DNA of 6,719 bases from a bacterium (GCA_009920585.1 RFZT01000134.1:1-6719), one strand, 5' to 3'; shown: positions 1 through 6,182, counted from the stretch's first letter. The notes: generated by a model from the letters alone, not told the origin. A program made the numbers and translations.

Positions 1-1
1 C

Positions 2-79
2 CCTCTAGCCCTTCAACTGTCCCGCTCGAAAATAATGACCTCGCGAGTCAGCGCCGAAATCGCCAAAACGCCTCATTGA
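2..79 (+). CDS. possible C-terminal tail of an upstream gene (partial)
   Basis: Frame 2 is open from the left edge to a TGA at 77-79 and would encode a 25-residue tail ending in AEIAKTPH. Its codons (gcc, atc, aaa, acg) resemble those of the neighbouring genes. The gap to the next ATG would be 41 nt, comparable to the gap before the dehydrogenase gene. Frame 1 is also open across this stretch and runs into the methyltransferase, so an N-terminal extension of that protein is the competing reading. No family can be recognised from so short a tail. Confidence 0.3.
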   Translation, partial: PLALQLSRSKIMTSRVSAEIAKTPH

Positions 80-87
80 TTTTTCCA

Positions 88-108
88 GTCTCAGGTCTCA
101 AGTTTCAA
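88..108 (+). repeat. three degenerate tandem heptamers upstream of the methyltransferase
   Basis: Three consecutive 7-nt units read GTCTCAG, GTCTCAA and GTTTCAA. They lie in a pyrimidine-rich leader (81-120) that runs up to the ATG at 121. No Shine-Dalgarno sequence is present in this leader. The repeat is short and may be only low-complexity drift. Confidence 0.4.
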
Positions 109-120
109 ATTTCTCTTCCT

Positions 121-783
121 ATGTCCCAACTCCGTCATTTTGTAACTCCACTTCACAAAGCCACCAACCGCGATGTCCTTGCTCGCATGGTCGATGACAA
201 AGTCGCCTGCATGCTCAAAGCCAAGGAATATGAGTTCGACTACTGGGATGGCGACCGGCGCTTCGGCTATGGTGGATACAAATATCTTGCTGGCCGCTGG
301 AAACCCGTTGCCCAAGCTCTCATAGATACCTACGGGCTCAAAGCCGGTTCACGCGTGCTTGATGTCGGATGCGGAAAAGGCTTTCTCCTTTACGAAATGC
401 AACTCCTCGAGCCCGGACTCGAGATCGTCGGATTCGACATCTCAAAACACGGTCTCGCCAGCGTGCATCCCGAGCTCAAGGCCAATCTCTTCATCCACCG
501 CGCCCAGGATTCATATCCATTCGAGGACAAATCCTTCGATCTCGTTATCTCCCTCGCTACGCTCCACAACCTTCGCATCTTCGAGCTTCAGGCCGCCCTC
601 GGCGAAATCCAGCGCGTCGGAAAACAAGGCTACATTATGCTCGAGAGCTATCGCAACGAGCAGGAGTTATTCAACGTTCAATGCTGGGCCCTCACCTGTG
701 AATCCTTCTTCGACGAAGACGAATGGATCTGGCTCTACAAACACTTCGGCTACACCGGCGACTACGAGTTTATTTATTTTTGA
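121..783 (+). CDS. class I SAM-dependent methyltransferase, surface-glycan cluster type
   Basis: This 220-residue protein has a Rossmann-type methyltransferase core. Motif I is VLDVGCGKG (about residues 79-87), which forms the SAM-binding loop. The acidic end of strand beta2 is in GFDIS (D106), and the post-core strand is FDLVISLATLHN (139-150). The N-terminus, with THKA-like PLHKATNRD and DYWDGDRRFGYGGYKY, matches my memory of methyltransferases found in LPS, capsule and nucleotide-sugar clusters. The acceptor is not known from sequence; a cytoplasmic sugar or nucleotide-sugar intermediate is inferred. I chose ATG 121 because the family begins close to the PLHKATNRD segment; a TTG at 76 is the upstream alternative. 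There is no Shine-Dalgarno sequence. The dehydrogenase gene at 1219 is the likely functional partner, now separated by an S23-type gene. The stop codon overlaps the left arm of the inverted repeat that flanks that gene. Confidence 0.88.
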   Translation: MSQLRHFVTPLHKATNRDVLARMVDDKVACMLKAKEYEFDYWDGDRRFGYGGYKYLAGRWKPVAQALIDTYGLKAGSRVLDVGCGKGFLLYEMQLLEPGLEIVGFDISKHGLASVHPELKANLFIHRAQDSYPFEDKSFDLVISLATLHNLRIFELQAALGEIQRVGKQGYIMLESYRNEQELFNVQCWALTCESFFDEDEWIWLYKHFGYTGDYEFIYF

Positions 784-803
784 GTGAAAGAAAAGAGTGA
801 CAG
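782..803 (+). repeat. left arm of inverted repeat around the S23-type gene
   Basis: This arm contains two related 9-mers, GAGTGAAAG (782-790) and GAGTGACAG (795-803), spaced 13 nt apart. It is complementary to 1183-1204 at 18 of 22 positions. The mismatches are at 791-793 and 801. The arm begins within the TGA stop of the methyltransferase and ends just before the S23 ribosome binding site. Confidence 0.7.
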
Positions 804-804
804 T

Positions 805-813
805 GAGGAGGGG
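805..813 (+). promoter_or_regulatory. strong ribosome binding site deciding the S23 start
   Basis: GAGGAGGGG contains a full AGGAGG core (806-811), 8 nt before the GTG at 820. It makes that GTG a better start than the GTG at 784, which lies inside the inverted-repeat arm and has no such site in front of it. It is the strongest Shine-Dalgarno sequence in the window. Confidence 0.7.
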
Positions 814-819
814 AGCGGA

Positions 820-1176
820 GTGGAGCGTTTTGGTGCTTATCGTAAGGCCATTGAGCTTTTCGATCTTGTTATTCTCGATCTCTCAAAGCTCGCCGGAGAC
901 TTCACTCTCGCTCGCCTTATTGCTCAACAGTACGCAAGTGCGGATTCCATCGCTGCCAACATAGAGGAAGGCTATGGACGCGGATCGCGTAAAGAATACA
1001 CGCAATTTCTGGTTATAGCTCGCGGTTCTGCACAGGAAACCATGGGTCGCTACAAACGCTTCAAGCATTGGTTGCCACAAGAGCATATTGAACATCGAGC
1101 AGCCCTCTGTAGCGAAATCATTGCCATTCTCACTGCCACTATTCACAAGCTACGCGAAGCACAAAAAGCGAAATAA
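820..1176 (+). CDS. S23/IVS-type four-helix-bundle protein
   Basis: This 118-residue, largely helical protein belongs to the four-helix-bundle family first described from intervening sequences in 23S rRNA genes (S23 or IVP-type proteins). The family features visible are FGAYRKAIELFDLV at the N-terminus, then ADSIAANIEEGYGRGS (about 41-56), then KEYTQFLVIARGSAQET (58-74). The last helices (about 88-114) close the bundle. Its length is typical for the family. The biochemical role is not established; nucleic-acid binding has been suggested for the family because of its rRNA location. A GTG at 784 would add 12 residues, but those are low-complexity and encoded by the repeat arm. The gene sits between two probable glycan genes and is bracketed by complementary arms, which suggests insertion as a unit. 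That origin is inference; the family assignment is strong. Confidence 0.87.
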   Translation: MERFGAYRKAIELFDLVILDLSKLAGDFTLARLIAQQYASADSIAANIEEGYGRGSRKEYTQFLVIARGSAQETMGRYKRFKHWLPQEHIEHRAALCSEIIAILTATIHKLREAQKAK

Positions 1177-1218
1177 CCCCCCCTTTCACTCTCCACTTTC
1201 ACTCCACCCTTTGCCTTT
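1177..1218 (+). other. pyrimidine-rich leader of the dehydrogenase gene
   Basis: This 42-nt gap is almost all C and T, starting with a run of seven C (1177-1183). It contains the right arm of the inverted repeat and has no Shine-Dalgarno sequence before the ATG at 1219. A 13-nt unit beginning CTTTCACTC occurs twice in tandem (1183-1195 and 1196-1208), the second copy diverging at its end. Confidence 0.5.
1183..1204 (+). repeat. right arm of inverted repeat around the S23-type gene
   Basis: This arm contains CTTTCACTC twice (1183-1191 and 1196-1204), again with 13-nt spacing, so both 9-mers fall in register with those of the left arm at 782-803. In a transcript the arms could form an imperfect 22-bp stem, with the S23 ribosome binding site and coding region in the loop. 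It starts 6 nt after the S23 stop codon. Confidence 0.7.
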
Positions 1219-2211
1219 ATGAAAGCCGCCATCCTTGTCCAATCCAACGCTCCGCTCGAGGTCGCCGAACTCGAGTTGCCTGATCAACTCACCTTCGGCC
1301 AGGTCCATGTCCGCATTCATTACAGCGGCATTTGCGGGGCTCAGATCAACGAGATCGAAGCAGCCAAAGGCCCGGACAAATTTCTTCCACACCTACTCGG
1401 ACACGAGGGCTCCGGAATAGTTGAGCGGGTTGGGGAGGGGGTGACCCGCGTTAAGCCTGGTGACCATGTCGTTCTTCACTGGCGTCCGAGTGGTGGACTG
1501 CAATGCCAAGCGCCCAAATACCGTTGGGGCAATAAGACCGTGAATGCAGGTTGGGTCACCACATTTAATGACGAAGCCATTGTTTCTGAGAATCGCCTCA
1601 CCGTGATTCCTTCCGAATTCGACCTCCGCAGTGCGCCACTCTTCGGATGTGCCGTCACAACGGCTGTTGGCGTCATCAACAATGATGCCCAACTCAAAAT
1701 CGGCCAAAGTGTCGTTATTTTTGGAGTCGGTGGAGTCGGGTTGAATATCGCCCAAGCCGCTCAAATGGTCAGCGCCCATCCCATCGTCGGCATCGACCTC
1801 CACGATTCCAAGCTCGCCATGGCCAAACAATGGGGCCTCACTCACACTCTCAACTCTGCCACAGAAGGCAGCGCTCTCGCCGAAAAAATCCGAGAGATCG
1901 TTGGAAAATCTGGAGCCGATGTGGTTATCGATACCACGGGCAATGCCCGCGTCATCGAGCTTGCCTACGATCTCACTCATGCCGATGGTCGCACCATTCT
2001 TGTAGTCAAAAAAGTCCTCAAAGGCTCCCACGGCGGCAGTGTTGCCCCTGACCTCGAGATCCCAAGGCTCATTAACCTCATCCAAGCCGGCAAAATGAGC
2101 CTCGACGGCCTCGTCACCCACACCTTCCCTCTCGAGAAGGTGAACGATGCTATCGCCATGCACCGCTCCGGCTCCGCCGCCCGCGTCATGCTCAAGATGA
2201 GGGAAGGGTGA
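1219..2211 (+). CDS. medium-chain zinc-type dehydrogenase, probable sugar dehydrogenase
   Basis: This 330-residue protein is a member of the MDR (GroES-like plus Rossmann) dehydrogenases. The catalytic zinc ligands are visible: C39 in SGICGAQ, H62-E63 in GHEGSG, and C144 in FGCAVTTA. The nucleotide-binding loop is GVGGVG (169-174), and D193 in GIDLHD suggests NAD rather than NADP. The usual four-cysteine structural-zinc lobe is replaced by HWRPSGGLQCQ, with a single cysteine. That feature, with KVNAGWVTTFN-like VNAGWVTTFNDEA, recalls dehydrogenases of LPS and capsule sugar clusters; the sugar substrate is inferred only from that. Oddly, GRTILV (257-262) is joined directly to KKVLKGSHGG, whereas relatives as I remember them carry about 15-20 further residues there, including a GVP and an LPLHF motif. 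The start has no Shine-Dalgarno sequence. It follows the S23 gene by 42 nt and may once have followed the methyltransferase directly. Confidence 0.88.
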   Translation: MKAAILVQSNAPLEVAELELPDQLTFGQVHVRIHYSGICGAQINEIEAAKGPDKFLPHLLGHEGSGIVERVGEGVTRVKPGDHVVLHWRPSGGLQCQAPKYRWGNKTVNAGWVTTFNDEAIVSENRLTVIPSEFDLRSAPLFGCAVTTAVGVINNDAQLKIGQSVVIFGVGGVGLNIAQAAQMVSAHPIVGIDLHDSKLAMAKQWGLTHTLNSATEGSALAEKIREIVGKSGADVVIDTTGNARVIELAYDLTHADGRTILVVKKVLKGSHGGSVAPDLEIPRLINLIQAGKMSLDGLVTHTFPLEKVNDAIAMHRSGSAARVMLKMREG

Positions 2212-2223
2212 GAGAGGGAAGAA

Positions 2224-2415
2224 ATGCGTTCGAAGAATCAGAAACCACATTACTACATCTACACACCAGTGGCGCTGTCATCGGCTCTGGGAATCTCACC
2301 CGGGGAGGAAATGTCGTGGGAGTTATTGGATCGCAACGAACTCCCCCTTGTCAGACTGAACCCTAAACCCACAACCACCACACAACGGGTGGAAGGCAAA
2401 AATACCGCTCTTTAG
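2224..2415 (+). CDS. small AbrB/SpoVT-like protein, probable DNA-binding domain
   Basis: This 63-residue protein follows the dehydrogenase stop by 12 nt. Residues 9-45 (YYIYTPVALSSALGISPG, then EEMSWELLDRNELPLVRL) follow the pattern of the AbrB/MazE swapped-hairpin domain: a beta strand, a proline, a short helix ending in ALG, a PG turn, then two strands. The basic N-terminus (RSKNQK) would suit DNA contact. The tail (NPKPTTTTQRVEGKNTAL) looks disordered. A purine-rich GAGAGGG sits about 6 nt before the ATG as a fair ribosome binding site. Such proteins act as antitoxins or transcription factors, or accompany mobile elements, but no toxin or transposase gene is next to it here. It may be a remnant of such a unit. 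The family call rests on pattern only. Confidence 0.55.
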   Translation: MRSKNQKPHYYIYTPVALSSALGISPGEEMSWELLDRNELPLVRLNPKPTTTTQRVEGKNTAL

Positions 2416-2425
2416 CGGGTTTTGC
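2396..2425. terminator. bidirectional intrinsic terminator-like hairpin
   Basis: The inner stem CCGCT/AGCGG (2405-2409 with 2414-2418) has a CTTT loop. An outer stem GCAAAA/TTTTGC (2396-2401 with 2420-2425) gives 11 pairs in all, with a small internal loop. The T-run on the right and the A-run on the left would let it work on either strand. It covers the stop codon of the AbrB-like gene and separates the left cluster from the tpsB-like operon. Confidence 0.65.
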
Positions 2426-2528
2426 AAAAAGCTCAGGTGTATGTATTTTTTTTCAATGATGGTGAAGGTCTAAAAAATAGTGCTTCCAGAGATCGTGTAT
2501 CGGTTACATTTGGAGCGATCTTCTCTGT

Positions 2529-2546
2529 TGTAACAAAATCGTAACA
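2529..2546 (+). promoter_or_regulatory. Pho-box-like direct repeat ahead of the TpsB-ExbB operon
   Basis: Two 7-mers, TGTAACA (2529-2535) and CGTAACA (2540-2546), are separated by AAAT, so the half-sites repeat every 11 bp. That is the geometry of sites bound by PhoB-type response regulators, and the core resembles TGTCATA-type half-sites. The rest of the gap (2416-2528) shows a T8 run at 2446-2453 and no convincing sigma-70 promoter. A caution is that the repeat ends only 7 nt before the ATG at 2554. An activator site that close would place the transcript start inside the coding region, so the site may repress, or the start may be misplaced. Confidence 0.45.
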
Positions 2547-2553
2547 TCTTTCC

Positions 2554-4215
2554 ATGATTCATAAGGTCAATGACCCATTCCAAAAATTAGCTACGGCAGG
2601 CATCATTGCCCGTTTTGCCGCTCTGGCTTTTGCTGTGAATGGGGCGTTTCTTTTGAATGCAAGTGGCCAGATGGAGGAGCCCCCGCCTCTGGAAGAAGTG
2701 GTAAAATCCATCGATGCGGGAAGACCCGAGACATTTTATATTCGGGAGTTTCGAATCGTTGGGGCAAAAAAACTGCCCCAGGATGATGTGGATGCAGCAG
2801 TTTACAATCGCCTTGGCAAGGGGCGCACTCCGGAAGATGTCGAGGGAGCGAGAGTGGCGCTCGAAAAGGCTTACCATGATAAGGGATATCAGACCGTCTC
2901 GGTCACTGTGCCCCCTCAAAGCGTAACCAGTGGGGTGATCGTCATGCAGGTATCCGAGGTCACGGTCGGGCGCCTCACCGTGAAAGGATCTCGATTTTTC
3001 GATATCGAGAAAATCAAAAAAATGGCCCCTTCGTTGGCGGAAGGTAATGTGCCGAACTTCAATGATATACAACAGGATATCATGGGTCTTAATCAGCAGG
3101 CGGACTGCCAAGTCACGCCATCTCTGACGGCGGGCAAGATCCCAGGAACGGTGGATGTCGAGTTGACGGTGAAGGACAAATTTCCGCTGCACGGCAGCGT
3201 GGAACTCAATAACCGCTACAGCGCAAATACGACGCCACTCCGCTTGGACGCGGCTGTGCGCTACGACAATCTCTGGCAATGGGGCCACACGATCGGTGGG
3301 GCATTTCAGATCGCCCCGCAGAGACCCAGCGACGCCCTTATTTACTCTGGCTACTACATCGCACGCACCCCCTCGATCGACTGGCTCTCGCTCATGCTCT
3401 CGGCGACCCGCCAAAACAGTGAGGTCTCGACTCTCGGTGGGTCAAGCTCACTTGGTAATGGTGAGATCTATGGTGGGAAGTTTTTGGTAAACCTGCCATC
3501 GAAAAAAGGGTTCTACCACTCTGCCAGCTTGGGCCTCGATTACAAAGATTTCGCACAGGACTTGGTTGTTAATGATCAAATTGTCTCCAGCCCGCTGACT
3601 TACTGGCCGTTCAGCCTGAACTACAATGCCAGCTCGATCGGCAAGCATTACCAGACCGAATTCAACGCCGGCGTGACCTTCGCTTTCCGCGGAACGGGAA
3701 CCGAGGAGGCGATCGACTTCGATAATCGTCGCTACAATGCGAGTGCGAATTTTTTCTACCTGCGCGGCGGGATCGAGCACACGCAAAAGTTGGCGTGGGA
3801 TTTCCAGATTGTGGGAGGTTTGCAAGGTCAGGCGACAGCCAATCCCTTGGTCGATACCGAGCAGTTTAGTCTTGGTGGTCTCAGCACGGTTCGCGGGTAT
3901 TTGGAGTCCAGCGTTGTGGGGGACAATGCCGTTTGCGGCACATTGGAGCTTCGGACTCCTTCCTTACTCGGGTGGCTTCCCGAGGGAAATGAGTGGCGAT
4001 TTTTTGCGTTCATTGATGCTGGCTACGCGATGCTCAACGACCCTCTTCCCGAGCAAGTCGATCACTTCACACTCTGGAGCATCGGCGTGGGAACGTCGCT
4101 GCGCCTGATCGAACACGTGAATGGGGAATTCCTCATCGGTATCCCCCAAGTCACCCAGTCTCCCTCACAAGCCGGCCAACCTCTATTCACCTTCCGTGTC
4201 TCCCTGGAACTCTAA
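2554..4215 (+). CDS. TpsB/FhaC-type outer-membrane pore (Omp85 superfamily)
   Basis: This 553-residue protein has the layout of two-partner-secretion transporters. A signal peptide lies at about 1-38, with a hydrophobic core FAALAFAVNGAFLL and cleavage near NASG-Q. A first POTRA domain of the ShlB type follows (about 61-135, starting FYIREFRIVGAKKL), then a second POTRA (about 136-208). A C-terminal beta-barrel fills about 212-553. The superfamily's VRGY motif is present at residues 446-449 within FSLGGLSTVRGYLESSVVGD. The protein ends in FTFRVSLEL, with Leu rather than the more usual Phe. Such proteins move a polypeptide across, or insert one into, the outer membrane. No TpsA-type substrate gene is visible in the window; instead ExbB- and ExbD-type genes follow after 9 nt. 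ATG 2554 is chosen because any later start would remove the signal peptide; it has no Shine-Dalgarno sequence. A porin-like role is the main alternative. Confidence 0.87.
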   Translation: MIHKVNDPFQKLATAGIIARFAALAFAVNGAFLLNASGQMEEPPPLEEVVKSIDAGRPETFYIREFRIVGAKKLPQDDVDAAVYNRLGKGRTPEDVEGARVALEKAYHDKGYQTVSVTVPPQSVTSGVIVMQVSEVTVGRLTVKGSRFFDIEKIKKMAPSLAEGNVPNFNDIQQDIMGLNQQADCQVTPSLTAGKIPGTVDVELTVKDKFPLHGSVELNNRYSANTTPLRLDAAVRYDNLWQWGHTIGGAFQIAPQRPSDALIYSGYYIARTPSIDWLSLMLSATRQNSEVSTLGGSSSLGNGEIYGGKFLVNLPSKKGFYHSASLGLDYKDFAQDLVVNDQIVSSPLTYWPFSLNYNASSIGKHYQTEFNAGVTFAFRGTGTEEAIDFDNRRYNASANFFYLRGGIEHTQKLAWDFQIVGGLQGQATANPLVDTEQFSLGGLSTVRGYLESSVVGDNAVCGTLELRTPSLLGWLPEGNEWRFFAFIDAGYAMLNDPLPEQVDHFTLWSIGVGTSLRLIEHVNGEFLIGIPQVTQSPSQAGQPLFTFRVSLEL

Positions 4216-4224
4216 CCGCATGCC

Positions 4225-6180
4225 ATGAAAATAAACTCATTCATCCCAACATCACTCATCGCCCTTGCCGCGTTACTCGCCTCTCAAGCCGATTCTCAAG
4301 CTTGGTGGAATACCGCCTGGACAGCCCGCAAACCCATCACGATCGACACGACAAAAACCGGCTTTGAGGTCTCCGGTCCAGTCGGCACCGCAACGGTCCT
4401 CCTCCGCTTGCACCAAGGGAATTTCAATTTCGAATCCGCCAAGGAAGATGGGAGCGACCTACGCTTCGTTGCCGAGGATGACAAGACTCCCCTCGAACAC
4501 CGCGTGGAAAAATGGGATGCCCTCATGAATGAAGCTTTCGTTTGGGTCAAGGTCCCAGCGATCAAGCCCGGCGCTCAAAGTAAAATCTGGCTCTACAGCG
4601 GTAATGCGGAATTGAAGGCAGAGGACGCCGTTGATCCGAAGGCCGCCTACGACGCGGAGACCATTCTTGTCTATAACCTCAATACCCCTACTCCCACCGA
4701 TGCTACGAAAAATGCGAACAACGCGTCTTCTGGTGGAACGCTCTCGGAGGGCGCGCTCATTGGTTCTGGAATGAGACTCCTTGGCAACACGGCGATCAAG
4801 ATTCCTGGCTCGCCGACCTTGAGTGCCGGACCTGGACAACCCTTCAGCCTCTCCACGTGGGTTAAGCTCACCACGCTTACGGAAAAGGGAGTTCTCTTTG
4901 ATTGGGATGCGGGTGACAACCAGTTCCAAGTCGGTTTCCAAAATGGCATGCCCTATTTGCTGATCCGTAACGCGGGTGCTAAATCCCAGTCGCCCGCAGG
5001 CGAACCGCTTGCGGTCAATGTCTGGAAGCATCTGGCGGTGGTTTGCGATGGTTCGGCGACCACGCTGTTCATCGACGGGAAGGAATACTCAAAAATCGCC
5101 CAAGGTCTTCCCGTGCTTACTTCCGAAGCGGTTCTCGGCGCAGATAAGGATGGTAAAAATGGCGCTGTGGGTGAGCTGGACGAATTGGAAATCTCAAAAG
5201 CCGCCCGCACGAATGGCTGGGTGCAGTTTTCCTATGTTAGCCAAACCGGTAATGATTCCAGCACCAAGCTCATCGTCCATGGTGAGAGCGAGGGAGGAGA
5301 GGGTGGGGGACATAGCGGCGTCATGCAGCATCTGGCCCTCTTCGGCGATATTGCGAACAACATGATGTTCGATGGTTGGATGGCCATTGGAGTTTGCGTG
5401 ATCATGATGGCGGCAGGGTGGACCGTAGCCGTCCTCAAGTTCAGCAGCCTTGGTAAAATCAAAAAGGGCAACGATGAGTTCCAGCTTCTCTGGAAAGACG
5501 TTGCAGCGGACCTCACTGAAATGGATCTCGATAATCCCAAGTCGGATAAAACGTTTGGCGGTAAGATTGGTAAAAAAGGCCTCGCCCTCCTTGCTGATTC
5601 TCCGCTGTATCACATCTATCATGTGGGTTCGGAAGAAATTCGCCACCGTCTGGGATTTGGCAAAAACAAAGGCCAAGGACTCTCCGCTCGCTCGATCCAA
5701 GCTATCCGCGCCGCCTTGGATGCGGCGTACGTTCACGAGCAGCACCGCCTCAGCAAAGGCCTCGTCTATCTTACTGTCAGCATCGCTGGTGGGCCCTATG
5801 TCGGCCTGCTTGGAACCGTCGTAGGCGTTATGATCACATTTGCCATCATCGCTAAATCCGGCGAGGTCGATGTGAACTCGATTGCGCCAGGTATCGCGAG
5901 TGCGCTTCTCGCCACGACGGTCGGTCTGCTCGTCGCTATTCCCGCTCTATTCATGTATAGCTTTCTGAACACGAGCATCAAGGGGGTTAGCGCCTCTATG
6001 CAGGTGTTCATTGACGAGTTTGTGGCCAAGGTAGCCGAGTTTTATCCACCACCCGGAGAGAGCCAACGAACCGTTCCGATTCGCCAAGTCCGCACCCCTG
6101 AAGAGGCGGCCCGTAATGAAGAGGCCAAGGGAAGCGAGTCGGCCGCTATCATGGCTGCCATCGCTTCAAAAACCACCTAA
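4225..6180 (+). CDS. DUF2341-LamG-ExbB/TolQ fusion, proton-channel subunit
   Basis: This 651-residue fusion protein has a signal peptide (1-26, cleavage after SQA) and a DUF2341-type domain (about 27-130, from WWNTAWTARKPITID to IWLYSGNAEL). A LamG/concanavalin-like domain follows (about 190-330), with FSLSTWVKL, VWKHLAVVCDG, LFIDGKEY and GELDELEIS. After a glycine-rich linker (354-364) comes a MotA/TolQ/ExbB domain. Its TM1 is at about 384-405, the cytoplasmic loop at 406-512, TM2 at 513-543 with YVGLLGTVVG, and TM3 at 555-580 with the conserved TTVGLLVAIPA. The channel threonines are retained. Because ExbB TM1 normally starts in the periplasm, the sensor-like domains are placed there, which agrees with the signal peptide. 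With ExbD it should form a proton-driven motor in the inner membrane. The lectin-like part could bind a glycan, peptidoglycan or a partner protein, but no ligand can be read from the sequence. The ATG lies 9 nt after the tpsB-like stop, without a Shine-Dalgarno sequence. Confidence 0.9.
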   Translation: MKINSFIPTSLIALAALLASQADSQAWWNTAWTARKPITIDTTKTGFEVSGPVGTATVLLRLHQGNFNFESAKEDGSDLRFVAEDDKTPLEHRVEKWDALMNEAFVWVKVPAIKPGAQSKIWLYSGNAELKAEDAVDPKAAYDAETILVYNLNTPTPTDATKNANNASSGGTLSEGALIGSGMRLLGNTAIKIPGSPTLSAGPGQPFSLSTWVKLTTLTEKGVLFDWDAGDNQFQVGFQNGMPYLLIRNAGAKSQSPAGEPLAVNVWKHLAVVCDGSATTLFIDGKEYSKIAQGLPVLTSEAVLGADKDGKNGAVGELDELEISKAARTNGWVQFSYVSQTGNDSSTKLIVHGESEGGEGGGHSGVMQHLALFGDIANNMMFDGWMAIGVCVIMMAAGWTVAVLKFSSLGKIKKGNDEFQLLWKDVAADLTEMDLDNPKSDKTFGGKIGKKGLALLADSPLYHIYHVGSEEIRHRLGFGKNKGQGLSARSIQAIRAALDAAYVHEQHRLSKGLVYLTVSIAGGPYVGLLGTVVGVMITFAIIAKSGEVDVNSIAPGIASALLATTVGLLVAIPALFMYSFLNTSIKGVSASMQVFIDEFVAKVAEFYPPPGESQRTVPIRQVRTPEEAARNEEAKGSESAAIMAAIASKTT

Positions 6181-6182
6181 CC

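Noticed and set aside
76..120. N-terminal extension of the methyltransferase from TTG 76
   Set aside because: The extra residues come from the tandem heptamer and pyrimidine-rich leader and do not resemble the family, which begins near the ATG at 121.
359..787. Alternative + strand frame of 142 codons inside the methyltransferase gene
   Set aside because: Its product is a low-complexity Ser/Thr/Pro-rich chain, as expected from an out-of-frame reading of a gene rich in ctc and tcc. The methyltransferase motifs lie in the other frame.
784..819. N-terminal extension of the S23-type protein from GTG 784
   Set aside because: The extra 12 residues are encoded by the repeat arm and a GA-rich tract, do not look like the family, and the Shine-Dalgarno at 805-813 points to GTG 820.
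1393..2250. Long antisense open frame of 285 codons on the - strand across the dehydrogenase gene
   Set aside because: It lies fully opposite a protein with clear zinc-ligand and nucleotide-binding motifs. Its own translation shows no recognisable domain and looks like a codon-bias shadow.
2489..2522. Inverted repeat GATCG/CGATC (2491-2495 and 2516-2520) before the pore operon
   Set aside because: The stem is about 7 pairs with a 20-nt loop and has no match to a known operator. It is too weak to call as a feature.
2587..3414. Antisense open frame of 275 codons on the - strand opposite the signal peptide, POTRA and early barrel part of the pore gene
   Set aside because: The sense frame encodes a signal peptide, POTRA domains and a barrel. 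The antisense product is rich in Arg and His with no family pattern.
4220..4228. ATG-CCA-TGA mini frame overlapping the start codon of the ExbB fusion gene
   Set aside because: A two-codon frame ending on the next start could serve translational coupling, but it easily arises by chance and nothing else supports it.
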